From positions 20,286,421-20,350,420 of the forward strand of contig CM057170.1 in assembly GCA_029962745.1 (NCBI GenBank): 64,000 bases of DNA, written 5' to 3'. How positions within the stretch are numbered: the stretch's first letter is position 1; the number at the start of each line of letters is the position of its first letter. A model generated the notes under the pieces. It made no database searches and had not been told where the DNA came from. It was given only the letters and a program-made list of their open reading frames with translations. Below, one piece after another: positions 46,321-57,300 of the stretch. A program made the translations under genes and the position numbers. This DNA is from Echinometra lucunter. Lineage: Eukaryota > Echinodermata > Echinoidea > Camarodonta > Echinometridae.

Positions 46321-47015
46321 ATAGTGGTAGCAATAATCCTATTTTTTCAGATAATTTTTTTTCATCAAAAGAAGAATTTGCTTCTTTAATTTGACATCCC
46401 CTGCTATTCATGACGGTGGGAATCTTGTGCTGACAAACTGGAAAAAATTACCGAAAGATTTCATTTGTCTGAGCCGTACTACACGTGATGTTTGTCGCAG
46501 TAAATTTAAAACCGTCATCTTCATAAATCTGCGTCATAGCTCAAGTGTTACATTGCCTCAATCGCATTCTACTTCTAAAAATAAACACGAGGACACCAAA
46601 ATCATTGGGGTGACAGGGTTAGAAAGTTTGAATAATGTTCGAAACTCGAGTCGGTCACTCACATCACCCATTTATCTTACTTGACAAAATATGTTAAACC
46701 ATTGTTTGCTTGTTTTATTTCCGAAAATCATATAAAAACAAAAACACATATCTGAAAAATAATCCTTGGAACAAACCATTAGAAAAAAAAAGATCGAACA
46801 TAATAATGAACTCACTAGAGCCGGAGGTGACTGTTGCCTGTTTCTCTTCATCATGGAAATTCAATTGCTGTAGTTTCCAGAGCTGAGGTAAATTGGCAAC
46901 GGAGAATTTGAAGCTTTAATACTACTAGCATATAAAACTTTATATTCTATTCTTAACCTTCATGATTTAACAAGCCCGCGCATTAGTTGGGAGTGAACGT
47001 GTCATCTTTTCACAT

Positions 47016-47020
<5 letters not shown>
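46321..47020. other. Intergenic, possible short exon discussed in findings
   Basis: No gene supported with confidence. A 13-codon candidate start exon with a good donor lies at 46816-46854 on the minus strand. Confidence 0.35.

Positions 47021-47063
<43 letters not shown>
47017..47063. repeat. (TC)n microsatellite
   Basis: Near-perfect TC dinucleotide run. Confidence 0.95.
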
Positions 47064-47066
<3 letters not shown>

Positions 47067-47850
47067 CTACTATAAAATAAAATGAAAGTTAGCAAGTTGT
47101 TCAGAAGAGATGAACACGATGTTTACTTCTTGGCTTCTGACATAGTAGCTCGAGTTAGCCTAAGGCCAGTTCGATTTTAAGATCTCAAGTTTGATTAGTT
47201 TTCCCAAACTCTAGACACCACTTAGCCTCTAATCCCCTCTTGCCTGAAGCTGTCTTTCTGAACCAAGAATCAATCAATACCCTGACGTTGCCGATTTTGG
47301 TATAGTGTTTGACAACCAATACTGATTATGATCTGCGGCGCCTAACTCTTTGAAAAGGATTAACGTACGATCGCTACTTCAATGATAAATTTAGTAATTT
47401 TTTTATTTGTTTCAATGTGGGCATGGGAACGGGAATTTTTTTTTTAGCTAGATTGCATTAAGCGACGGACGAAGGTCTTAATATTTCTCGTAGAGGCATA
47501 TCAAGAACAACTTTATCACTAATCCTAGTCATTTCGTTTACAGGTTATTTAATCGTACCATGCCAACGATAGAAGCTGGAGTTAATCCTATCAGACTGAA
47601 TATGTTCACCTAATAAGCTTAACCCTTAATCAGGAAACTGGTTTATAGGATTTAGTCTGCAATCACGGCTTCAGGCTAAAAGCTTTTTGTCATTAGAAAT
47701 TTGCCTCAGCAAGTTGGACGCGATCGTTCTTGATGGAGGTGTGTGTGGGCGTGTGGTGGGCATAGATGGAAGGGGGGGGGGGCACAAACTTCTAAAGCGT
47801 TAAGTACATGAATCCAAGGCTGCATGCCCCTTTTCGGGCGATGCCCCCTC
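47064..47850. other. Intergenic, first of several GCTCAAGTTTGATTA-type repeat copies
   Basis: A block around 47185-47330 (TCTCAAGTTTGATTAG ... GACGTTGCCGATTTTGG) recurs in part near 48150-48290, 49250-49285 and 49545-49600. No gene. Confidence 0.5.
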
Positions 47851-48042
47851 TTTGGCTTATCGGAAAATTTTGTTGTAAAAGGGCACCCCAGACAAAGATA
47901 TTTTTGATTTTTAAAATCTGAATTTACTTATTTTATTTACTTACATTGTTTGTCAGACAATTTTGAAGTTAAAAAATAACCCACAGTGTAATTCTTGTGT
48001 TTTGCAGATGTTTTTTATTGCTTTTTGTAGGAAAATGTTCAG
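47851..48042. repeat. Interspersed 192-bp repeat, copy 2
   Basis: Direct-orientation partner of 44030-44221. Here the repeat is followed by AT-rich sequence rather than by the MITE, which helps fix the boundary. Confidence 0.85.
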
Positions 48043-48299
48043 ATTATTATTTCATTCTTTGGAAATATCAATATATTATTATCATTTGATAAGCCGCCTC
48101 TTTACACAAGTCTGAATTTGCCCCTGAGGGGATTACGTTATTGTTAGCCGAGCTGAGGGCAGTGAGTTCATGTTTGATTACTACTCTAAACTCAAGACAC
48201 CTCTTAGGTCTCGTCCCGCCCGAGGCTGAAGCTTTATCACACGATCAATATCTCGACGTTGCCGATTTGCGTGGCATTAGAATACCGTTAGCGATACCT

Positions 48300-48420
48300 C
48301 AAAGTGGAACATGCCGGAGTGGGTGTTTGGAAGAGGTGACACGGTGGAGTGATTGAACACTTTACTGGAGATGTGAAGGTCACGGGTTCAAGTCCGGACA
48401 CAACACCCAAATGTATATAC
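48300..48420 (+). mobile_element. tRNA-like SINE head, family uncertain
   Basis: A B-box-like CGGGTTCAAGTCCGG lies about 45 bp after an A-box-like GGTGGAGTGATTG. The body does not match the other SINEs and no tail was found. Confidence 0.45.
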
Positions 48421-48689
48421 TTAATATGTTCTTGGACTCCTGGGCTGTTTATTCTAAAATAATGTATAACTGTATTATGTGGTAGATAATGCTCCTTCAA
48501 GCATTTGTTCCGAGTTTATTTCATCGGAAATAAAGGGATGTTTCCAGGGTTTCGATTATAGTTTAGGCTTGGTTTGTAGGGATACGTTGGGTTTACGCAT
48601 AGCTGTTGTTGACTCAGGGTTAAAACTACAGAGATTCTTTAAGTACTTAGCGATGAAGCAATATTTGCCGAATTAAGCTTGAATCGTAA

Positions 48690-49160
48690 CAAGACATTTT
48701 TGCTAAACAAAGACGAACGCACCAATCGTTATCAAATCAAGGATCTGTCATCGCCGATTACATCTTGAGTAGATATGAAGGAAGAAGGGAAAAAGAAGAT
48801 GATGGAGAAGGCAATAGAGAATGAGAAAAAGAATGAAGAAGAATAAGGAGAAGAAATAGAAGAGCAAAGAGAGAGAGAAAGAGAGAGAGAGAGAATTCGC
48901 ACCTATCGTTTCAAAATCACAGATCTGCCATCGCCGATTACATCTTGAGTAGATATGAAAAAAAGAAGGAAAAGAAGACGAAGAAGAATTCGATGGAGAA
49001 AAAGAAAAAAGGAAGGAAGAATAGAAAGAATAAAAAGGAGAGCAAGAGGAAGAAGGAAAAACAGAAGAGGGGAAGAAGGAGAAGAAGATAAAGGAAGAGA
49101 AGAAGAAGGAGGAGGAGGAACAGAAGAATAGTTGGAAGGAAGGAGCAGAAGGAGATTGAG
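48690..49160. repeat. Duplicated segment with polypurine expansions
   Basis: The sequence GATCTGTCATCGCCGATTAC and neighbours (about 48715-48790) is repeated at about 48895-48970. Each copy is followed by long GAA/AAG-rich polypurine tracts. Open frames on the opposite strand are low complexity. Confidence 0.8.
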
Positions 49161-49309
49161 GAGAAAAATAATATGGCGGCCGTCTTGGTCATGGAGACAA
49201 TCCTCACATTTCCCAATTTTCTCCTTTTTTGCCATTGGGCTGGTCGATGCTGGAGCTCAAGTTTGATTACTCATCTGATCTCGGTGACCGTTTATAAGAA
49301 AAAGGATGA

Positions 49310-49470
49310 AGAAGAAGACAAGGAAATGAGGAGAAAACGAAGAAGAAGAAGAAGAAGATAAAGCAGAAGAGGAGGGGGAGGAAGACGAAGAAGAAGAAGA
49401 AGAAGAAGAAGAAGAAGAAGAAGAAGAAGAAGAAGAAGAAGAAGAAGAAGAAGAAGAAAAAGAAAAAGTT
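49310..49470. repeat. (GAA)n microsatellite
   Basis: Longest pure part about 49389-49457. Confidence 0.95.
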
Positions 49471-49619
49471 GGTGACCATCTTACTGTTGCAGCACATTCA
49501 GATTATTTCCTTTTATCATTTTTGCCATGGGGGGCTGGTCGATCGATTTTGGAGCTCAAGTTTGATTACTCCTCTCTAAACTCGGCGACCACTTAGCGCG
49601 CGATCGATTTTATTTCTCT

Positions 49620-50455
49620 GATTAGACGACTGGTCGTCTGCTTTCACTCAAGCGAACCGTAACACACTTTTCCTTACAGGCATAGCTGGGAGGGAAGGGG
49701 GCCACATGGGGGCCATGACCTCCTGTATATCTGCTAATAGAGGTCATCCAATTAAGGAATTAAGGGGTCAAGTCATTAACCACATCCCTACCGTTACCCG
49801 AGATGTTTGTGAGTGTAACTATGAGCCTATTTGCCTTTGCGTGTCACCCCATCCCCTCACGTCTGTGCCCCACCCTTGTTAAACATGTATGGCTATACGC
49901 CCAGTACTCTCACTTCTTGACAAACTGGGCCTCAGATGGTTTTCTTCGATTATAAACTACAATATACATGGCTACCGCATCAGGTAACATTAAGCTGGCC
50001 TAATTCTTTACAAACGACACACCTGTGTATCGTTAGGCTTGCTGATGGAGGAGGAGGCGGAGGAGGAGGAGGAGGAGGAGGAGGAAAAAACGCATCGAAA
50101 GGAAGGCAAAATGTCAGGAATGACACTGAGACTGAAGTTTCAAGGCAGATAAAAGCATTCGTCGGTTTTATCAAAGTATTCATCAAGTTGATTAATCCTT
50201 TCTTGAGGCGACGGCTGCGATAGAAGCTAAGTTAATAAAATCTTAAGTACGGTGTATCCTTCAAAGAAGAGGCACTTATTTGAGGTAGGCAATATACATC
50301 CCTTATTCCAAACCGCCTTGCTTTACAACGAGATTCGGTAACATTTGATGATGCAAATGCCACCCTATTTCTTTGTACTCTAGCCCATCCTCACCCTTGC
50401 TAAGATTTCCTTCATCTGATAACACTAAAATGTCTGTGACGATTTTTTTTTAACA
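49620..50455. other. Intergenic, no gene recognised
   Basis: Contains a GGA-rich patch at 50046-50084. The 95-codon frame across it has no family resemblance. Confidence 0.4.
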
Positions 50456-50946
50456 TTAAAGGAAACCAACACCCTCAAGTCAAGTAGTTTTTTTAAACCA
50501 AAGCTAAGACAGAATAAAACAGATCAGCGAAAATTTAAACGAAATCGGACACGGAGTAAGAAAGTTACGGCTTAATGAAATTTTCTGTTTTTGACCCTTC
50601 CATAAGTATTGATGGCATCATTAATTTTGTGGACAACTCTCAATATATTTTGTATACAGAATTTCTCATATTACTTTCTTTTCTTGAAGACCACATGTTT
50701 TCATTGTCCTTATCCCCAATATGTTGTGGAGAAAACACTTATACATGATATACCTTAGATTAGGCTTAAGAAAATGTGCAAATCATAAGCAAAATGAAAT
50801 TGTTTAATTATGTGCGCAAAAAATTTCATATAGCCATAACTTCTTATTGGGTGTCCGATTTTGTCCAAATTTTCGCTTACGTATTTTTATTCCAGCTCAG
50901 CTTTGATTTAAAAACTACTTGACTTAAGGGTGTTGGTATTCTTTAA
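50456..50946. mobile_element. TTAA-flanked MITE with long inverted ends, 491 bp
   Basis: TTAAAGGAAACCAACACCCT at the left faces AAGGGTGTTGGTATTCTTTAA-type sequence at the right. The arms continue through AAGTCAAGTAGTTTTT and AAAAACTACTTGACTT. No open frame. Confidence 0.85.
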
Positions 50947-51097
50947 CACACTTTTAGTACTGTCATCATGTCTTCGGCGTCTCCAACACAAGCTCTGCTT
51001 TGGGATGTAATTCGCCTCCTTCTTTCTGTTATCAGTGGTTATATATACATGTATATTGGATTTATGTAGATCATTAACAAATAATAATAATGATAAT

Positions 51098-52114
51098 AGT
51101 GGGTTAATAATAATAATAATACAAAACATTTATTTGGCGCTTAATACGGGCGTTTCTAAGCGCACTGTTATCTGTCTATAATCTGGTAAGGGAATTGAAA
51201 TTAAATACAAATACAAAAATTATATAAGAAACCTTAAATGATTTAAAATAGGCATATAGATTAATGAATACCAAAAATCAAAGTTGGTGTGCACCTCCAT
51301 TGACCGACCCACAACTGGGACAATCCAGAGAATTATTTATTGAAAAGGTAAGTTTTAAGCAGGGTCTTGAACTGATTCACGGAAGTGGCTCGATGTATAT
51401 GGGCAGGTAGAGAATTCCAGAGTGAAGGGGCAATTGTAGAAAAAGCGCGATCGCCATATTTTGTGGAAGTGCGAGGTCCAGGAGTTAACTGCATTGTAGA
51501 TGATGAACGGAGAGGTCTTGAGGAAGTACTGGAACGGAAAGAAATGAGATCTGTGAGATACTTGGGGGCTTGCCCATTCTGAATTTTGTATGTAAGGAGA
51601 AGAACTTTAAAAGATATACGGTGATGTATTGGAAGCCAGTGGAGAGAACGCAGAATTGGGGATATGGGCTCGGATTTCCTAGAGAGGGAGACGAGTCTTG
51701 CAGCAGAATTCTGTACCCTTTGGAGTGGAAGTAAGTGTGTATTAGGGAGGTTAGAAAATATGGAGTTACAATAATCTAGGTGGCAGGAGACGAAAGCATG
51801 CGTTAATTTGGCAGTTGTGGGTCGGTCAAGTAATTTCCTGATCTTCCCGATTCTGAACATTCCAAAGGATGCAGATTTACAAATATGCTTAATATGCTGT
51901 TGCATAGTGAGATTTTTGTCAATCAACAAACCAAGATCACGTACCCATTCACTATACTCTTTAGAGAAACATTATCAGTAACCAAGTCCGGAAATGAATC
52001 AGTGTTTCTAAATTTAGAAGATATATGAATCATCTCAGATTTTTGTTCATTGAGACAAAGCCTGTTGTTAGAGGACCAGATTTTGATGTCTTCTTGTATA
52101 GTGCTCGTGTCCAT
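51098..52114 (-). pseudogene. CR1/L2-like LINE, C-terminal reverse transcriptase and 3' tail
   Basis: On the minus strand from 52114, DIKIWSSNNRLCLNEQKSEM is followed by a frame break near 51925. An open 198-codon stretch then runs to 51333: LTHAFVSCHLDYCNSIF, PLQRVQNSAARLV, SLHWLPIHHRISFKVLLLTY, GDRAFSTIAPSLWNSLPAHI and FKTLLKTYLFNK. This order is typical of the C-terminus of CR1/L2/Jockey-type LINEs. The 3' region ends GTGCGCTTAGAAAC ... TTAAGCGCCAAATAAATG, then (ATT)n. The element is 5'-truncated and frame-broken, hence inactive. A SINE head lies directly upstream. Confidence 0.88.
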
Positions 52115-52370
52115 CAGAATTGACGCTTCTGGCGCTCCACTGTTATTACCCCGGCTTTAGCAAGGTAGCCATTAAGGCGCTCTAGCATTTCAAGGAAATT
52201 CATCCTACCAGGTACCCATTTACTACACCTGGGTCGAGTGTGGCAAATGTAGATAAATGTTTTGCCAAAGGACATTAGTGCTGCGGCAGGGATTCGAACC
52301 CCGTACCTTTTGGTTCAAAGCCCGGAGAATTATCCACTGGACCACAACACCACAGCACCAAACGTTATTG
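52115..52370 (-). mobile_element. tRNA-derived SINE, family 1, joined to LINE remains
   Basis: On the minus strand: A box TGGTCCAGTGGATAATT, B box GGGGTTCGAATCCC, body TAATGTCCTTTGGCAAAAC, CATTTGCCACACTCGACC, GGTAATAACAGTGGAGCGCC. The SINE body runs to about 52130 and continues without a visible gap into the LINE at 52114. Confidence 0.8.
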
Positions 52371-52666
52371 TCTCAGAAGAAAAAAATAATGTGAATTCCT
52401 TCGAAACATCAGCTTTAGGCAACTTCATTAGCCTTGTTTATATAACACCTAAATAGATCCTTGTCATTTGATTGGCTGTTTGATATTGATCATTTGTCCC
52501 ATTTTACTATTACGTCATCATTCATGCAATTGTGGCTCCATTTACCGTGCAGTCTTGGATCCATGCGATTTGCTCCATTTGCACGCACGCCGAGAGCCCG
52601 GCACACTACGTACGTAAACGCTTGCGTTTGTAGTGTGGTGTCAAATAAAACAGGTGTCGTGTAAAG

Positions 52667-52798
52667 CAAATAATGAATGTTTTTTCATTCGTGCGATGGA
52701 CAGAATATTTCATTCGGTGAAAGATGAAATTATTGATCATTTCATCTTTCACCTCATGAAATATTCTGTCCATTGCACTCATAAACATTCATTATTTG
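52667..52798. repeat. 132-bp near-perfect palindrome
   Basis: Both halves carry AAATAATGAATGTTT, ATGGACAGAATATTTCAT and GGTGAAAGATGAAAT in inverse order, with almost no loop. The arms are about 65 bp with few mismatches. Probably a small foldback element; a transcript would form a long hairpin. Confidence 0.85.
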
Positions 52799-54405
52799 TA
52801 TACTATCACCTCTGGAAATGTGCGGACTTTAAAATGGCTTATTGCGTAATCCGAACATGATTTGTATGGGCAGTATGGGCTTTAGAAATTGCTCTTGAGT
52901 TGATTTTTTGAAAGTTGTTTTATCGTGTTATTTTAATTTAAATTCAATTCATACTGCTTTCAAGTCCTCCCATCGATCGCAAACATACAGTCGCATATGT
53001 CTGACAGGCAGCGTTATGCATCTTAATCAAGCATATTAAACATGTTTAAGTTGAATTTGATGCAGTTCATTTTCCAGACAAGGCAAAGGTCAGCTCCACA
53101 AGAGTGTCATTGTTATGTTCACTCATGATCAGACTGTATTAAACTAGCATCCCATATACTTCCCTCAGATGTTCTGAATAATGCAAGTTGTTTTTAATGT
53201 TCCATTTCGAGAATTTTCTTTACTTCCCAGCCTACTCACTTCCCCAAATCCAGAGAGACTTCACTCGACGAGGATCCAACGAGGCCGCGGGCGACATCAA
53301 AGTCGATGTCGTCTTGTATTAATCTCCGAACCTCAGACACTTCTTAGCCCTAATACTTCTACATCCTCTGATGTCAACCACCTTGTCATTCACTCCCTCA
53401 ACATCGAGATCGATGGCCGCGAGCACTGCCGCGTAATTCGTCGAGAGAATGTCAAGCAAGCCTCGGACACACTACGCTGATCTTTAACCGCGAGTCGCAA
53501 TGATCTATTACAACGAATAACAACCGTTCGATCTGGTACTGTACCGCGTCATTGGTACATTCCGAGTGGTTCAAATCATGTGCTAATGCATTCAAAATTA
53601 TTTCACAGGTCTAACCTGTATTCCCTGAAACCTTTCTTTTCGGGAATACACAAGAATAGAAAAACGCCCTTGATTATCTTCATGCGGCAGGAATTCAAAC
53701 GAAATAACGACATGATATCAGAGGACAAATTACTTTTAGGGTTAATTTTTTTATTCTAATTCCATTTGACTCCTTCATATTCTTTCAGTCTGGTTGAGCA
53801 TTCCGCTTTGAACCCCAAGATTCATACTGACTCCTTTTCGTTCGTGTCTATTTGATGCGAACTTTGCGCCCCCACAAATCAAAACTATGAAGAATCTCCT
53901 GTCGGGAGAAGATAAGATGTGAAGAAATTCTTGGGGTTTGCTAACATCATCGCCACAGTATGACTCGAGCTCCATTTCAAGTAGTTCGGTGTTTTCTGAT
54001 ACTTTATAAGTCGAGTAATCTTGTTATATCCAATTAGCCTCGAATTGTCTCTCTCAATTACGTGTTCATGCATGTGTACTAACACTGGCGAATGTGGTGT
54101 GCGGGCAGACGTGGTAGCCAAACATGATAAAATAGACTGAAACTCTGGTAATTTGTATATTATACGGGATAAAAAAAAATCTTGCGGCGGTGCGTCGTTG
54201 GCCTACTTAAGTCGACGGGAAGGAAGAAAAAATCGAGACGCATTTTAATCAGAAACTGACAGAATTTTGTTTTCTAGTTCACTCAATGTCAGGTTGTTCG
54301 ACTTCAGGATATGTGTAACCATGGTAACCAAACAGAAAATCATTCCTTCCGATGATGACAAACAAAGGATGAATTTCTTTCACGCTCGTCAAGGCTTCTT
54401 ATATA
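52799..54405. other. Intergenic, no gene supported
   Basis: A plus-strand frame at 53181-53480 (99 codons, relatively GC-rich from about 53255) matches nothing I know. Otherwise unremarkable. Confidence 0.4.
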
Positions 54406-54652
54406 CACTCTTAGAAAAAAATGGTGCTGATTAGATCCCTTGCTTGTCCCATAGAACCTTTAGAGGTTCTTCAAGGAACCGTCAATAGCCTATAAAGCCT
54501 TCCTTAAAGGGATCATTAGAATCATTTTTGGTTGTAAAAGGAACATTTTGGGGTCCTTAAAATATAAAGAACCCTTTATAGAACCCTTTTTTTCTGGAGG
54601 TTCTAAATACGGAAAAAAAAAGGTTCCAGCTGCCACATTTTTCTAAGAGTTG
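54406..54652 (+). mobile_element. GGTTCT-type MITE, TA-flanked
   Basis: The left end TACACTCTTAGAAAAAAATG faces CATTTTTCTAAGAGTTG at the right. The interior has repeated GAACC/GGTTC words in both orientations. A minus-strand relative is at 44222-44456. Confidence 0.8.
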
Positions 54653-54860
54653 GCAATAAATATATATACATGTACTTTCGTCAACTATAAAGAAAAGAAA
54701 ATGCCATTTCATGATCTAACAGAGACTATTTTATGGTCATCCGTATACACCTGAAGTACTACCGTATAGTAGTAATCTTTAACGTAATCATAGTCTTTAA
54801 ACAGCTGTAAGGCTGTCTTGCTTTTTAACCAAAATTCGGTTCAGCCTTACCACTTTAACA

Positions 54861-55088
54861 CTCTAAAAACTAAAATGTTGAATCACCATTTAAAATGGTG
54901 GAGGAATGACTACCTTTTCAAAATGTTAGATTAACAATTTGAACATGCTGGATTCAACAGTATAAAGGCTGAAATTAAGCATGTATATAGCGTTGAATCC
55001 AGCATGTTCAAATTGTTAATCTAACATTTTGAGAATGTAGTCACTCTCCACCCTATTAAATAGTGATTCAAAATTGTAGTTTTGAGAA
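54861..55088. mobile_element. Foldback MITE with arms of about 100 bp
   Basis: CTCTAAAAACTAAAATGTTG starts the left arm and TTGTAGTTTTGAGAA ends the right. The inner arms contain GAACATGCTGGATTCAAC and GTTGAATCCAGCATGTTC, an exact match, with a loop of about 30 bp. Confidence 0.85.
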
Positions 55089-55883
55089 TGAATAATGCAG
55101 TCTAGTAATTGCATTTTTTGTTTTCATTTTCAAAGCTTTTTGGAGATATTAAACAGTATCCGAGTTTTAAAGGATGTTATGCTCAGTATATTCGCTCTCA
55201 GTTCATTTCCTCCAGAAACGCCTCTTGTTTACGTAGTACGACAATCTTTCATTCTGTTCGATCTGTAGGGTGCTAAGGAATATGCTTTCATGCATTGGTG
55301 TATAATGATCGTTTGCTTACGTCTGCTGGTAACTCTATATAGGGAAGAGTTGATTATTTGTAGGAGAAATTGATGGGTTACATCGTCTCTGCCTGTGAAA
55401 CCGTTCAATAATTGCTGTCAAATGAACGTCATTTGAGTTGATGGGGATAGTTCCCTACTAAAGAACATTCCCGAGGAGCGATAATGCCTCTCTCTTCAGC
55501 CATATAGTTGGACAAAAGGGTGTGACAGTTGTGAACTGTGGTGAATACTTGGTCTTTCAAAGCTACAAAAAAGATACTTTATGGAGGCAAAGTGTCAAGA
55601 CGTGACTCGCAATTTCTTGTCAGTTGCTCTCCCCTCCCACCTTTTCATGCTTCTTTCGATCTCAGACGTCCTCCCAGGGTTGGGCGCGATGGATACACTG
55701 GTATTTCACTTACATCCCAACCTACATTTTTCCCTGGCAAATTTAATAGCACAAAAATGTGATTTACATGATGATCAACGACAATGTAAAAAGCTAGTGA
55801 ACCCATCATTGGGGAACGTAGCGCTTACTGCATTCAAATTAAGAATTTCTAAATGAACAAAATAAGGAAAGGAGATAAGTGTG
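55089..55883. other. Intergenic, no gene recognised
   Basis: Two overlapping open frames (55538-55762 and 55581-55856) lack recognisable domains or splice context. Confidence 0.4.
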
Positions 55884-56676
55884 TATAGACCAATTTCACG
55901 GCCGGTTTATGTATTTGGCCCTCTATCGGCGACGCCATTGCTGCTGTGGGCAAGCGCGCTGACAGCGATTGGCTCTGTGTACAAAATGAATGTAAGATAT
56001 GAGATATGCCCCGATATTGTTCCATTTACTTTATTCTAGATCAATAAAATAAAGCATGGATACATGGGTAGATGAGGCAAGACAATGGTCATATCTGACG
56101 GATGAAGGCATGATGTATTTTTGTAATTTCGATGGTTTTTCAACTTAGTTTTGTCAGTAAAAGTTCGATTGCAGCAAAGAAGCCGTAGTAAACGGGAGCC
56201 CTAAATCTTACCCTGTTTACAAAGTCAAGTTTTCACTCATTAAATTTTACGCCAAAGTACATAATGATAATGTTTCTTGACTTAAGAGTCCCTTCTGTTG
56301 ATGTTTTTACCCACTGGCGACGAATTCCTTCACATTGCTTACGGAAACCTGTGTAGGGAGTACGGCTTCTCACACAAACAGGCTTCATGAGTCAAAAGCG
56401 AGTGAATTTTGCACTCAGTTAGCTCCCAATTTTTAAACTTTCTCTAATCCTTGTGGCAGTTGAACACCGCACAGCTGCGACCTGAACTTCCCTGATAATT
56501 TTTCATTGCAAATATTAAAATAAATCTGCATATACTGGTCAAAATAGACAAAAAATCGAACGAATGTACATAACGCGCTATTGACTTGTGTACTATAAAA
56601 GTTGGAGCGCCCACCCCAGTATGTCGAACTGTGTCGAACAGTCTGCTGCCCTCTTGCGTTGTGAAATTGGTCTATA
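55884..56676. mobile_element. 793-bp TA-ended element, TATAGACCAATTTCAC termini
   Basis: TATAGACCAATTTCAC (55884-55899) and GTGAAATTGGTCTATA (56661-56676) are exact inverse repeats, consistent with a TA target site. The interior has no transposase. Non-autonomous DNA transposon. Confidence 0.8.
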
Positions 56677-56892
56677 GACGAGATAGATGCATATTTCCAC
56701 ATGCCAAATGAAGGGAAAGTGTAATATGTGTGAAATAAGGTTTAAACCTCTGTTTATGACCACAATATGAAAACTAATCTATCAATCAGTAAAACGTTGA
56801 GGCTTACCCGGTTCGAGTAAGTACGCGTAAAAACATGTGGTAAATCAATGTGCATGTAATGATATGAGCTGTAAAATGTGACTGATTGCTTG

Positions 56893-57300
56893 TATGGGTG
56901 TCGTGGTCTAGTGGTCTAGTGGTCTAGTGGTCTAGTGGTCTAGTGGATATGTCACCGGACTGTAGATCTCGTGGTCCGAGTTCAAATCCCGTCGCGGCAC
57001 TAATGTCCTTTGGCAAGATATGAATCTACATTTGCCACTCTCCACCCAGGTGTTAAGTGGGTACCCGGTAGGATGCGAAAGTCATTGTGATTTGTTTAGC
57101 ATTGTGCGCGCCTGCAAAAGGCGCCTGGCTGGAATGCTCCCTAGTGAGTGGAGAAGGTGCATACATTGTATGCGGGCAAGCCTGAATCCGATGACCGGGG
57201 TAATAATATTTCTGTAAAGCGCTTAGAGACTCTCTTGGAGATGTATTAGGCGCTATATAAATCCAGAATATTATTATTATTATTATTATTATTATTATGG
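56893..57300 (+). mobile_element. tRNA-derived SINE, family 1, full length with LINE-like tail
   Basis: The head has five tandem TGGTCTAG units at the A box and B box GAGTTCAAATCCCG. A tRNA-like acceptor pairing (GTGTCGT with GCGGCAC) is still visible. The body (TAATGTCCTTTGGCAAGA, TTTGCCACTCTCCACCC, GGGTACCCGGTAGGATG) is followed by GTAAAGCGCTTAGAG ... AGGCGCTATATAAATCC and (ATT)n. This tail matches the LINE at 51.1 kb. The most complete SINE in the window. Confidence 0.9.

Noticed and set aside
53181..53480. 99-codon plus-strand open frame
   Set aside because: Composition is somewhat gene-like, but no motif was recognised, no good acceptor was seen, and other frames are partly open too.
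56893..57000. Functional tRNA gene
   Set aside because: The acceptor stem and B box look good, but the A box is expanded to five TGGTCTAG units, the anticodon arm does not fold, and a SINE body and tail follow.
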